In this document: positions 8,607-17,224 of the stretch, in pieces
How positions within the stretch are numbered: position 1 is the first letter of the stretch
How the letters are laid out: the number at the start of each line of letters is the position of its first letter
DNA from: Candidatus Thorarchaeota archaeon
GTDB taxonomy: Archaea > Asgardarchaeota > Thorarchaeia > Thorarchaeales > Thorarchaeaceae
Direction of reading: 5' to 3'
Length of the DNA stretch: 64,000 bases
NCBI GenBank assembly: GCA_021498125.1
Contig: JAIZWL010000003.1
Span: 186,030 to 250,029 of the forward strand
The notes under the pieces: generated by a model
What the model saw: the letters and a program-made list of their open reading frames with translations, nothing else
Told to the model about the DNA's origin: nothing
The model's database searches: none
Position numbers and translations under genes: made by a program

Positions 8607-8924
8607 ATGTCTGAGATTTTTGCTCAGCGCCTCTACACATTCAGGCCACGGCACGGGCATCAGGTCCATCTTGGAGCAGCAGAGATACGGGCTGCAATTC
8701 TGAATATTGGAACAGAGGTCTTGGGCAACGAGTTTACAGCAGAGGTCGTTTCGGAAGAAGCGGGAACTGTGCTTGTCAGCTGCTCCTCTGCCTCGGGGCA
8801 GATCGTTGATGAGATGGATACCAAACTCATGGTCAAGATTATCAACTTCTGCGAGCAGAATAACCTTGAGGTTTCTGTCGGTGACATGGAAGTGCGAACT
8901 CGCCCCGATGAGGACTGGGTCTGA
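8607..8924 (+). CDS. Small acidic protein of unknown function
   Basis: 105 residues, not recognised. It is acidic, probably a mixed alpha/beta single domain, with no membrane segment and two cysteines (residues ~59 and ~81) not arranged as a metal motif. An AGGGGG ribosome site lies 9 nt upstream. It follows the RAM-domain gene by 12 nt and converges on AOR-1, so it is probably co-expressed with the ligand-binding protein. The opposite-strand frame over the same bases is a shadow. Confidence 0.7.
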   Translation: MSEIFAQRLYTFRPRHGHQVHLGAAEIRAAILNIGTEVLGNEFTAEVVSEEAGTVLVSCSSASGQIVDEMDTKLMVKIINFCEQNNLEVSVGDMEVRTRPDEDWV

Positions 8925-8967
8925 TTCGTGATTGGTACGATAGCCATCTCTATCGATTGGTCTTCTG

Positions 8968-10827
8968 TCACCGGAGTCCCAGTTTCTTCAGGGTCGAGTC
9001 GAATGGGACACCTGTTTCGGTATCCCATCCTCTCTCTCTGTAGTACTCACTAAGCATCTGGTCAAGTTCGACCACCTGCCCCTTTGGAGGACCAACAGGG
9101 GCTGGTTCTTTTGTCAGTCTATCTGGAAGAGAGTCGTCTTTCTTTGTGATTCCCCGACTGACATTGAACAGTCTGTTGAGGTTCACGATCCTCTCACCAA
9201 TGATCTGTAGATCTTCAACTGTAAACTTGAGACCGTTGTGTAGACGCAGTGCCTTTGCCACATCCTCGTAATAGAACTCCGGAGGGATCTGTGTACCGTA
9301 TTTGCACAGTCCCACACTCTCCACCACGACCATGTAATCTTCACATTCTTTGACCATGATTCCCTTGTACACAGGGCTCAATCTATCAGTCATCTCTGGA
9401 AGGTATTGTTCTCCAAAGCGCTTCTTAATCTCATTATCGAAGCCCGCCTCATCGAGAACGGGAAATGCATAGAGATGATCCGCACCGCGGGCGGCTGTTG
9501 CTGCCGCAAGACCCATGGACTTTTGGGCACGGGGTTCCTGCCCTGCAATCTCCTGCTTTTTCACAGTCATCACAAAGCGCTCGCTCCCCTTGCCAATCTT
9601 CTGTGCTGCCCTGAAGCTGCCCTCTGCAAGGAGATCGCCGAGCCCCTGCCGAAACGCTGTCATCTCGGTGAGCTTGACGATGGTCTCATGGTTCCCCCAG
9701 CTCAGATCGATTCCGCCAGTGTCTTCTTCTGTGAGCAGCCCCATCTCGTAAGCCTCCATTGCCCAAGAGATCGTGCCTCCCAACGAGATAGTGTCCATGC
9801 CATACATGTTCGCCAGATGATGCGCATACAAGATGGACTCTACATTATCATTTCCGCATCTTGATCCCAGAGAAGACTGGCTCTCGAACTCAGGAGACCC
9901 TCCAATATATGCGTAGGGTCCTTTTCGAACAGCCGTATAGCGCCCACATCGCTGGAGACAGCTGAAATCAGACCTCGGTTTAATGAGATACTTCTCGCTG
10001 ATGAGCTCCCCACTGATCTTCTCATAGCCCTCAAATACGCCCTGACGCATGTTATACGTGGGGAGTCTGCCAATGTGGTTCATCAGTTCGATCAAGTTTG
10101 TCGTGCCAAACCGTGCACGTTCAGGCGTGAATGGATTGGCCAGCATCCTCCTGTAGAACTCGTCCATCTCTCTCAGATAGTTGGCGGGGTCCGCGACCTC
10201 TAATTTACCTCTCCCACGAACAGCGATTGCCTTGAGCCTCTTTGACCCCATCACCGCTCCTAAGCCGGATCGAGCCGAGGCCCGATCTCTATCATTCATG
10301 ATGGCGGCAAATCGAACGAGGTTCTCTCCGGCTTGTCCGATGGCCAGTGTCCGGCACATCCTTCCGTGTCGCTTATGGAGTGCATCATCGGTCACAAAGA
10401 CATCCTCTCCCCAGAGATTCTCCGCATCCAAGAGATCGACCTCTGAATCTCGAATGTTCAGATAGACTGGAGATGATGAAGCGCCTGTGAAGAAGATGGT
10501 GTCATATCCCGCAAATTTGAGTTCGGCCCCCCAGAACCCTGCTGCGTGGCTCTCCCCCCAAATGTCAGTGAGTGGGGAGAGTGCTGCAATAGTATGACGT
10601 GATGCCTGTGGAAACATTGAGCCTGTGAGTAACCCCGTTGCAAACCCTAAGACATTCTTCGGCGAGAGTGGATCGATCCCGACTGGGATCTTGTCCGTCA
10701 GGACTCGTGACAGATACCCTGCACCGAGCAGATATTTCCGAACTATCTCTTCGTCCACCGGGCGTTTCTCAACTGACCCTCTTGTTAGGTCCACCCACAG
10801 TTCCTGTCCACCGATTCCCTTGATCAT
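8968..10827 (-). CDS. Tungsten-type aldehyde:ferredoxin oxidoreductase (AOR-1)
   Basis: 619 residues, full family length. AOR enzymes oxidise aldehydes to acids at a bis-pterin W (or Mo) site and reduce ferredoxin. N-terminal domain motifs include LTGSMFPQASRHTIAALSPLTDIWGESHAAGFWG, with its pterin-contact Gly residues, and QEPRAQKSMG with ARGADHL further on. The [4Fe-4S] site normally uses CxxCxxxC plus a distant Cys. Here the cluster reads D-F-S-C-L-Q-R-C, so the first Cys is replaced by Asp, while the distal Cys (VGLCKYG) is present. It starts by TAATG overlap with the upstream 16-Cys ferredoxin gene. Substrate not deducible. Confidence 0.9.
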   Translation of the reverse strand: MIKGIGGQELWVDLTRGSVEKRPVDEEIVRKYLLGAGYLSRVLTDKIPVGIDPLSPKNVLGFATGLLTGSMFPQASRHTIAALSPLTDIWGESHAAGFWGAELKFAGYDTIFFTGASSSPVYLNIRDSEVDLLDAENLWGEDVFVTDDALHKRHGRMCRTLAIGQAGENLVRFAAIMNDRDRASARSGLGAVMGSKRLKAIAVRGRGKLEVADPANYLREMDEFYRRMLANPFTPERARFGTTNLIELMNHIGRLPTYNMRQGVFEGYEKISGELISEKYLIKPRSDFSCLQRCGRYTAVRKGPYAYIGGSPEFESQSSLGSRCGNDNVESILYAHHLANMYGMDTISLGGTISWAMEAYEMGLLTEEDTGGIDLSWGNHETIVKLTEMTAFRQGLGDLLAEGSFRAAQKIGKGSERFVMTVKKQEIAGQEPRAQKSMGLAAATAARGADHLYAFPVLDEAGFDNEIKKRFGEQYLPEMTDRLSPVYKGIMVKECEDYMVVVESVGLCKYGTQIPPEFYYEDVAKALRLHNGLKFTVEDLQIIGERIVNLNRLFNVSRGITKKDDSLPDRLTKEPAPVGPPKGQVVELDQMLSEYYRERGWDTETGVPFDSTLKKLGLR

Positions 10828-11318
10828 TATTGTTCACCTCGCTCGCCGTAGAGAATTGGCCCATATTGCTCGTACAATTGTTCCAGCCTGCCATCCTTGT
10901 CCCTCTCTCGTAATTCGGACTCGGTTATCATCTCGATCGCATTGACTGGGCAACGGCTCACGCATTCGCCACACTGAATACATTTGATCGCCTTACCAGT
11001 GTCTGGGTTGAGATGGATTGCAAAATACGGACACGCATCAACACAGGCGCCACACCCCGTGCATCGTCTGTTGTTCACAATGATGACTCCTTTTGATGTA
11101 CGTGTCAATGCGTCTTCAGGGCACGCCTCGATACATGGTGCATCCTCACAATTTCTACAGAAGAGTGGGAAATCAAGGCCCGGTTCTATTCGCATCACTC
11201 GAACACGTGACCACTCTGGACCTATCACCTTGAAGTAATGCATACTACATACGTTTACACAGATCATGCAACCAGTACAGATGTGGGGGTCTCCAAAGAT
11301 AAACTGTGGCTCATCCAT
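10827..11318 (-). CDS. Four-cluster [4Fe-4S] ferredoxin, AOR-1 partner
   Basis: 163 residues with four Cys motifs: CTGCMICVNVC, CRNCEDAPCIEAC, CTGCGACVDAC and CIQCGECVSRC. This predicts four [4Fe-4S] clusters, as in the polyferredoxin subunits (HycB/DmsB-like) that serve molybdo- and tungsto-enzymes. It overlaps the AOR-1 start by one base, so the two are translationally coupled and it is the obvious electron acceptor of AOR-1. There is no signal peptide or membrane helix, so it is cytoplasmic. A near-identical arrangement occurs with AOR-2 (21484-21972). Confidence 0.9.
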   Translation of the reverse strand: MDEPQFIFGDPHICTGCMICVNVCSMHYFKVIGPEWSRVRVMRIEPGLDFPLFCRNCEDAPCIEACPEDALTRTSKGVIIVNNRRCTGCGACVDACPYFAIHLNPDTGKAIKCIQCGECVSRCPVNAIEMITESELRERDKDGRLEQLYEQYGPILYGERGEQ

Positions 11319-11511
11319 TATTATTCACATCAGAGTCATTACTTATCGGCCGAGCGGTCAGATGCTATTCAAATAGGGCTCTTTTTTTTCACGAACAGTC
11401 CATGTGTTTGCTATCAGTGACCTGCTCACTTGGCACTAGAAATTACTATATCTTATGATTACCTTTTAACAGTACCTTCACTGCACCACCTATGTTTATT
11501 TATTAAACGAA

Positions 11512-12975
11512 ATGCTTTGGGGTCATAGATGTGGGCTCTCGAATTGGAACACGTTACAAAACGCAGGTACTCAGATGGGGATAATGGCTGTGAGTAGAAC
11601 ACCGGACAGATCATCAATCCTTCCCAAAATGAAGGAGGTGATTCTCAGGTCTCATAGAGATGTGGTTCTCATTGTGGACTCCTCGATGAAAGTTCTGTGG
11701 GTCAACGAGGCCGCCGTTCAGATGTTTGATAGGCCTATTGATGATCTGGTCGGTAGTGATTGTACCACTATTACCCGCTCCTCTCCCCATCTCTCGGTCA
11801 TTCCATCTGCTCTTGCTACGGCGTTTCGTAAAGGATCTCAAGTGACCAAGTCTGTGTCTGATGCGCAACACATACGACTGACTATCCGGATCACTCCCTT
11901 GTTAGATGGTGATGGCCGCCCACGTGCAGCCTCTGTGAGTATTCGCCCTGAAGCGACAAGGAATCCAATAGTAGCTGTTGACGCGCAGACTCTGGACTGG
12001 CACAAGGTCTTGGACGCTATTGGATATGGCACAATCATCTTGGATTCTCAACAGAGGATTACCTATGCGAACCGCTCGATATTACATGCTCTTGGCGATC
12101 CTCCTGAGAGCGAGGTCATCGGGAAACACTGTTATGAGATATTTCACTCAACTGATGCGCCACCCGCCGGATGCCCGTTTCTTGCCTTGCGAGCTTCAGC
12201 ATTCCAAGCGCCCTCTATGAGTGGTCATATGGATATGCTCGGCCGTGATGTCATGGTTTCTGTTGCCCCCATAATTGGCAATGATGATGTACCTTTACTG
12301 TTTGTTCATGTCAGTGTTGATATATCCGACCGTCTCTTGGCCGAGGAAGCAGCCATGCTCTATCTTGATATCCTCTCTCACGATATTGCCAATCATCTTC
12401 AGACGATTCTTTTGGGCGTGACTATTCTTGCGAAAGATCAAGATGATGAGATTGCACGACTTGTCTTTACGTCGATTGATAATATTGATCGACTAATCAT
12501 AAAGGCCCGTGCAGTTGAGGGTCTCGATTCTGCGCCATTGGGGGAAGTCGTGCTTCAAGATATACTTGAGCCGCTCTTGCTACGGCTGAAGAGTCAGTAT
12601 AGTGACGTAGAGATAGTTACCGATCTCCCCTTCTCTCCCTGTACAACATATGCAAATAGGTTCTTGGAGATTGCATTCGAAGCCTTGCTGGATAATGCAG
12701 TTCGATATAATCCTCATGATAACAAAACGGTCTGGGTCAGTATTCACCCGGTAAACGATGGCTGGTTAGTCAAGATTGCTGATAATGGCCCCGGAATTCC
12801 GGACTATCGTAAAGAGAGTCTTCTCAATCGCTCACGAAGGTTTGGAGGTATGGGCATCCACCAATCCTCGTTGATCATTCGGTGGTTTGGAGGTACGCTC
12901 TCGATTCGGGATCGCGTTCCGCAACATCCTGAAGAGGGCGTGGTGTTTGTGCTATGGCTTCCGGGGATGCACTGA
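11512..12975 (+). CDS. Soluble PAS-PAS sensor histidine kinase (HK1)
   Basis: 487 residues. Two PAS domains (about 40-155 and 160-275) precede a histidine-phosphotransfer helix with the H-box motif LDILSHDIANHLQ. An HATPase_c domain follows, with N-box NAVRYN, G1 box DNGPGIP and G2 FGGMGIH. There is no membrane segment, so it senses a cytoplasmic cue, perhaps redox state or a bound cofactor. No response regulator is nearby. It is a tandem paralogue of HK2 and diverges from the AOR-1/ferredoxin operon, which suggests, but does not prove, a link. Starts at ATG 11575 or 11584 are also possible because the first ~24 residues lie outside PAS. Confidence 0.88.
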   Translation: MLWGHRCGLSNWNTLQNAGTQMGIMAVSRTPDRSSILPKMKEVILRSHRDVVLIVDSSMKVLWVNEAAVQMFDRPIDDLVGSDCTTITRSSPHLSVIPSALATAFRKGSQVTKSVSDAQHIRLTIRITPLLDGDGRPRAASVSIRPEATRNPIVAVDAQTLDWHKVLDAIGYGTIILDSQQRITYANRSILHALGDPPESEVIGKHCYEIFHSTDAPPAGCPFLALRASAFQAPSMSGHMDMLGRDVMVSVAPIIGNDDVPLLFVHVSVDISDRLLAEEAAMLYLDILSHDIANHLQTILLGVTILAKDQDDEIARLVFTSIDNIDRLIIKARAVEGLDSAPLGEVVLQDILEPLLLRLKSQYSDVEIVTDLPFSPCTTYANRFLEIAFEALLDNAVRYNPHDNKTVWVSIHPVNDGWLVKIADNGPGIPDYRKESLLNRSRRFGGMGIHQSSLIIRWFGGTLSIRDRVPQHPEEGVVFVLWLPGMH

Positions 12976-13016
12976 ACTTGTAGCGAAAGGTCTCAATCCT
13001 TTTCAACACGGGCCTC

Positions 13017-13023
13017 TTTTTTT
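13017..13023 (+). terminator. Poly-T terminator after HK1
   Basis: A run of seven T after a GGGCC tract, 40 nt past the HK1 stop and before the HK2 promoter region. This is the common archaeal intrinsic terminator form. Confidence 0.5.
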
Positions 13024-13135
13024 ATAAAATTTGGCTCTCGTATCAATTAATTCGCCCGTTAAACAAAAGACTATAAGCGACGTTTAGTTGCTTTATCTAT
13101 TCCACAGCCTTTCTAATTATGGGCCTGATGAACTG

Positions 13136-14455
13136 ATGACCGACTCTATTGATTCTCATACCGTGCAGCAAGTGCAGGATATGCTTCTACGCACAGCTAA
13201 GGAATCGATCTTCATCATAGATGCAACTATGATTGTTCGTTGGGTGAATGGCTCGGCACTACGTATGAGTCGTAAGAGTATTGACGAGATTATCGACCGA
13301 GATTATCGGAAGATTGGTCTTATTGCTTTTCGATCAGAAACGGTTCATGAAGGCGTGCTGGAGGCTGTTCGCACAGGCGTACAGGTCTATCGCGAGATTT
13401 GCCTCGGTCCCGTTTCATCTCGGTTCTTGAAGATTATTCCCTCTGCATCTGGTGGTGTAGCATTAATCTTGGAGTCGCCCGATGATTGGCAACACGTCTA
13501 TGATGCAATCGACCATCCATCGATGATTCTTGATTCAGAGCAACAAATTATTGGCTTTAATGCCGCAGCCAATGAGCTGTTTGGAGACCTGCCAGCTGAC
13601 AGAGTCTATGGTCGGCATTGTTATGATCTCTTTAGAGACTGTGAACTTCTTGTCACTCAATGTTCCGAGGAGAGTTTTAGTGAACTCGATGCCATACTGT
13701 TAGACTCTGAGATCGAGCTCAAGGGGCATGTGTACAAGGTCTCTTGTACAAAAATAGACAATGGCTCAGCAATCCAAAAGACGCTCTATCTGGCGACGGA
13801 TGTTACGGCAAAACGTACTGCCGAGGATGCAGCCAGTCTCTATCTTGATGTGATTGCTCATGATATTGCCAACCATCTACAGATCATTCTGTTCGGGGTT
13901 TCATCAATGGTTGACGATATGACTAATCAGACTTTACAGTTGGTGCTTCACTCTATCAATCGAATAACTCGCCTAATTGCCAAGGCTCGGGCTATTGAAG
14001 GACTTGAGAGTTCTCAATTAGAACCTATGGTCCTGCAAAAAACACTTGGTCCGATGCTGGCAGAGTTTCAGAGCTGTAATCCTCATGTTGAATTTGTGAT
14101 CTCGTTTCCAGAGAAGGACTGTATTGTTCTTGCAAACTCGTTTCTTCCTGAATTGATCATTAATCTACTTGATAATGCTGTTCGGTACAACACCAAGGAT
14201 GAAAAGATCGTCTGGGTCCGAATCGCTCAGGTGCAACATGGCTGGGAGGTTTCAATCTCCGACAATGGTGTCGGAATCGACTCTTCCCAAAAGGAGAGTC
14301 TTCTAGATGGTGCACGACGATTTGGCGGAATTGGCATCCATCAGGCCAAGTTGATCTCGCGGCGGTTTGGGGCCTCTCTTACTATTCGAGACCGTGTCGA
14401 TTCGTGCCCTGAAGAGGGTGCCGAGTTTGTGGTTTGGTTCCCAAAGGCGAAATAG
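13136..14455 (+). CDS. Soluble PAS-PAS sensor histidine kinase (HK2)
   Basis: 439 residues; a paralogue of HK1. Two PAS domains are followed by the H-box segment LDVIAHDIANHLQ, the N-box NAVRYN, DNGVGID and FGGIGIH. The kinase core aligns with HK1 almost residue for residue, while the sensor domains have diverged, as expected of a tandem duplication followed by a change of signal. The open frame extends to a TTG at 13088; the ATG at 13136 is the more likely start. It ends 7 nt from the convergent amidohydrolase gene. There is no receiver domain or regulator gene, so its output partner is unknown. Confidence 0.87.
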   Translation: MTDSIDSHTVQQVQDMLLRTAKESIFIIDATMIVRWVNGSALRMSRKSIDEIIDRDYRKIGLIAFRSETVHEGVLEAVRTGVQVYREICLGPVSSRFLKIIPSASGGVALILESPDDWQHVYDAIDHPSMILDSEQQIIGFNAAANELFGDLPADRVYGRHCYDLFRDCELLVTQCSEESFSELDAILLDSEIELKGHVYKVSCTKIDNGSAIQKTLYLATDVTAKRTAEDAASLYLDVIAHDIANHLQIILFGVSSMVDDMTNQTLQLVLHSINRITRLIAKARAIEGLESSQLEPMVLQKTLGPMLAEFQSCNPHVEFVISFPEKDCIVLANSFLPELIINLLDNAVRYNTKDEKIVWVRIAQVQHGWEVSISDNGVGIDSSQKESLLDGARRFGGIGIHQAKLISRRFGASLTIRDRVDSCPEEGAEFVVWFPKAK

Positions 14456-14461
14456 ACCAGT

Positions 14462-15841
14462 CTACGCTTGCGGTTGGTCCAATAGTATTGTGCCCTTTCC
14501 CATCGGTTGGAACTGCCCATGCCCCGGTTTGACAAGGATCTCTCCCTCATGGTAGACCAGTGTTCCTCGTACGAACGTCATCACGGGGACTCCTGTCATC
14601 TTCATACCATTATAGAATGTCCATCCGCTCTTTGATAATATCCCATCGCTGGAGATCTTCTCTTCGGTTGTCGGTTCTACCAGTACGAGGTCCGCATCAG
14701 CCCCTATTACGAATGTTCCCTTCTTGGGGTAGAGCCCAAAGATTCGAGCGGGATTACGGGTCGTGATGCGTAGTAATCGGTTCCATGATAATCGGCCTCT
14801 GTTAATCCCTTCTGAGAGCAGGATCCGAAGAATCATCTGAATTCCGTCAACTCCTGCCCAGGCCTTACGGATATCCTCTGCTCCCTTCTCTTTCTCTTCA
14901 AGGGGGGCAGGAGCATGATCGCTCACAACGATGTCAATGGCCCCTGTCAGCAGTCCCGCCCAGAGTGCAGCGCGGTCCTGTTTTGAACGTAGGGGCGGGT
15001 TCATCTTGCTCTTTGGTCCGAAACGGTTCATCTCATCTCTGTCGAAGATCAAATGGTGTGGGCAGACCTCTGTGGTGACCTCTACACCGTTCTGTTTGCC
15101 AACTGCGATTTCGTGGACTCCTTCTCTAGAGGTGATGTGAGCTATGTGGAGGTGTCCCCCAGTCTGTGCTGCAATTCCGATGTTCTGTCGTACAGCCAGC
15201 TGTTCAGCCAGAGCAGGCCGTGCAAGCGCGTGAGTGATAGGTGCATCCCAGTCGCCATCCAAGTCCTTAGCAAACTCGTCCAGAATTCCTTGATCCTCTG
15301 AGTGAATGGTCAGATGCCCCCCAAATTCCGAGACCTCGCTCATGGCCTTGGTAATGACTCCCGCATTGGCGTAAAAGGGTTCACAGGTGAATGTCTTAAA
15401 GCCCTCGACTCCCTTCTCGATGAGTGCAGGAATGTTCCTGACATTGTCCGAATTGATCATTCCCCCATAGAGTGTGAAGTCCGTGATTGCAAGGCGCTCA
15501 CCAGTTTTGATCTTCTCCTCCACCAGCGATGGTGTGTCCACCTGACTACTGAGTGGCATCTCGACAACTGTGGTGACTCCTCCAGCAGCAGCCAGTATTG
15601 TTCCAGTGGTGAAGTCCTCATGGTCCAGCATAGCCTCGTCGTGAAGGTGCGCGTGCCCATCGATTAATCCGGGCATCAATATCTTGTTGTGTGCGTCAAT
15701 GGTTTCCGCGGCTGGCGGGAGATGTAGATCCGTCGCTATTGCAGTAATCTTTCCATCCACGACTGCCAGTCCGCCGTGTACAATTCCGGTTTCCAATAGA
15801 AGTTTGGCATTTCTGATGACCAAATCCACTTCATTTGTCAC
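14462..15841 (-). CDS. Dihydroorotase/hydantoinase/allantoinase-family cyclic amidohydrolase
   Basis: 459 residues of the metal-dependent amidohydrolase fold. All metal ligands are visible: HAH in GLIDGHAHLH, the carbamylatable Lys in GFKTFTC, His in IHSED, His in HIAHITS and Asp in VSDHAPAP. Members open cyclic amides: dihydroorotate, dihydropyrimidine, hydantoin or allantoin. With a PreA-like dehydrogenase and a deaminase within 10 kb, pyrimidine or purine breakdown is the better guess than de novo pyrimidine synthesis, but it is not proven. The GTG start at 15841 is chosen because GGAGG lies 7 nt upstream; the longer reading overlaps moaD. Operon with moaD. Confidence 0.85.
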   Translation of the reverse strand: MTNEVDLVIRNAKLLLETGIVHGGLAVVDGKITAIATDLHLPPAAETIDAHNKILMPGLIDGHAHLHDEAMLDHEDFTTGTILAAAGGVTTVVEMPLSSQVDTPSLVEEKIKTGERLAITDFTLYGGMINSDNVRNIPALIEKGVEGFKTFTCEPFYANAGVITKAMSEVSEFGGHLTIHSEDQGILDEFAKDLDGDWDAPITHALARPALAEQLAVRQNIGIAAQTGGHLHIAHITSREGVHEIAVGKQNGVEVTTEVCPHHLIFDRDEMNRFGPKSKMNPPLRSKQDRAALWAGLLTGAIDIVVSDHAPAPLEEKEKGAEDIRKAWAGVDGIQMILRILLSEGINRGRLSWNRLLRITTRNPARIFGLYPKKGTFVIGADADLVLVEPTTEEKISSDGILSKSGWTFYNGMKMTGVPVMTFVRGTLVYHEGEILVKPGHGQFQPMGKGTILLDQPQA

Positions 15842-15848
15842 TTGGTTG

Positions 15849-15853
15849 CCTCC
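15849..15853 (-). promoter_or_regulatory. Shine-Dalgarno fixing the amidohydrolase start
   Basis: GGAGG on the minus strand, 7 nt before the GTG at 15841, in the 22-nt gap after the moaD stop. Confidence 0.65.
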
Positions 15854-15863
15854 TCTCTCTCCT

Positions 15864-16145
15864 CTATCCCCCACCAACAGGCGGAAAAATCGCAATCGAG
15901 TCACCTTCAGTCAGTATCGTGTCATTTCCGTCAAGGAGTTCTGTTCGTTTACCATTCACCATACAGGAATAAAAGCGTTTCAAGTTACCAGTCTCAGGGT
16001 CTAGTACATTATCTGTGAAGGCCGTGCCAAACATCTCGGCGAGAGCATCCAATACATCCTGTATCGTGTTCGCCTCTAGCTCTACATTTCTTGTCCCCAG
16101 TGCTTCACGAACAGATGCAAAGAACTTCACAGTCACTCGCGCCAA
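15864..16145 (-). CDS. moaD: MoaD/ThiS-family ubiquitin-like sulfur carrier
   Basis: 93-residue beta-grasp protein ending in the diglycine tail (PPVGGG) that is adenylated and thiocarboxylated to donate sulfur for molybdopterin synthesis. The neighbouring AOR-1, AOR-2 and the molybdopterin oxidoreductase at 27.4 kb all need the pterin cofactor, so a MoaD role fits. Archaeal MoaD/SAMP proteins can also tag proteins, and that is possible here. It is upstream of, and co-oriented with, the amidohydrolase. No moaE or moeB is nearby. Confidence 0.85.
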   Translation of the reverse strand: MARVTVKFFASVREALGTRNVELEANTIQDVLDALAEMFGTAFTDNVLDPETGNLKRFYSCMVNGKRTELLDGNDTILTEGDSIAIFPPVGGG

Positions 16146-16280
16146 CTGTCATCACTCATATTAATCTACGACCGCATGTTTTAATCGTTGTCGATTGGAC
16201 GGATTATTCGGTCCCAGCGAAAAGTAGAAGTCCTTACGTACATTGAAAGATAGTATACTGCTTCTAGGAGCGTCGAATGT

Positions 16281-17168
16281 GTGGAGATACTAGTCGTCGG
16301 ACATCTCAGTCGAGATTTTCTCGTGACCCCTGAGATGCAACGTGAGGCACTTGGTGGAGGCACGGCCTATGCTATGTTGGCCCCTACCCTTGAAGCACTT
16401 GGCGCTGGTATTGTCACCCGAGTCGGTCGTGATTTTGAGCAGCAGTATATTGACTCCCTGCGGAACTCCGGACTTGATCTCACAGGGATGCGTACTAGCG
16501 GTCCCACATCGACACGCTTCGTTAACGAGTACGATGAACATGGTGAGCGCACTCAGCGTATTGAGGCCCTTGCCCCTCCTCTGCGGGGTGAAGACTATCT
16601 TCCGCACCATTACGACACAAACATTGTGCATTTCTGTCCGCTGACTAATGATGAGGTTCATCTGTCCTGTATTGAGGCCATGGCCTTCAGGCGTGTCCTT
16701 GTATCTCTTGATGTGCAGGGTTTTCTCAGGCCAAGCAGGATCGGTCCTGTTGAACCTGTGGAATGGGGCGATCCCGAACGGGTTCTACGGCATGTTGATG
16801 TGATGAAGGCCGATGAGGAAGAGATTCTGCTTGCGATGCAGACGGACTCGGAAGAAGTGGCTGTGCAACGAGCGCTCCAGCATGGCCCACAGATTGTTAT
16901 TGTGACTCGTGAGAGAAAAGGTTCTACAATTTTCACCACTAAATCACACTGGGATATTCCCGCAGTCGTTGGCAGTCGGCTTGTCGATGAGACCGGAGCT
17001 GGCGACACCTACATGGTCGGTTTCCTGTTGGAATATGTGCGGTCAGGCGATGTCAGGAGAGCAGGTCTCTTTGGAGCGACCTGTGCATCCTTTAATCTGG
17101 AACACGTCGGCCCCTATCATATGCCGAGCAGGAAGCAGGTCGAAGAGCGAATGCTTCACTACATGTAG
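16281..17168 (+). CDS. PfkB-family carbohydrate/nucleoside kinase
   Basis: 295 residues of the ribokinase fold. The N-terminal GGGTAYAMLA segment corresponds to the first PfkB motif. The C-terminal DETGAGDTY carries the anion hole and catalytic Asp. Family members phosphorylate sugars, nucleosides or pseudouridine; the exact substrate is unknown. GTG start with AGGAG 10 nt upstream. It is divergent from moaD and followed by the M24 gene in the same orientation 56 nt later. Its place among nucleobase-type enzymes makes a nucleoside or ribose substrate a reasonable inference. Confidence 0.85.
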   Translation: MEILVVGHLSRDFLVTPEMQREALGGGTAYAMLAPTLEALGAGIVTRVGRDFEQQYIDSLRNSGLDLTGMRTSGPTSTRFVNEYDEHGERTQRIEALAPPLRGEDYLPHHYDTNIVHFCPLTNDEVHLSCIEAMAFRRVLVSLDVQGFLRPSRIGPVEPVEWGDPERVLRHVDVMKADEEEILLAMQTDSEEVAVQRALQHGPQIVIVTRERKGSTIFTTKSHWDIPAVVGSRLVDETGAGDTYMVGFLLEYVRSGDVRRAGLFGATCASFNLEHVGPYHMPSRKQVEERMLHYM

Positions 17169-17224
17169 CACTCACGGGAAGGCTTATTCATATGATTCGT
17201 GCTTAGAATGACGAGGGTTAGACT

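Noticed and set aside
11382..11391. T-run as terminator
   Set aside because: No + strand gene ends upstream; it lies in the divergent ferredoxin/HK1 promoter gap.
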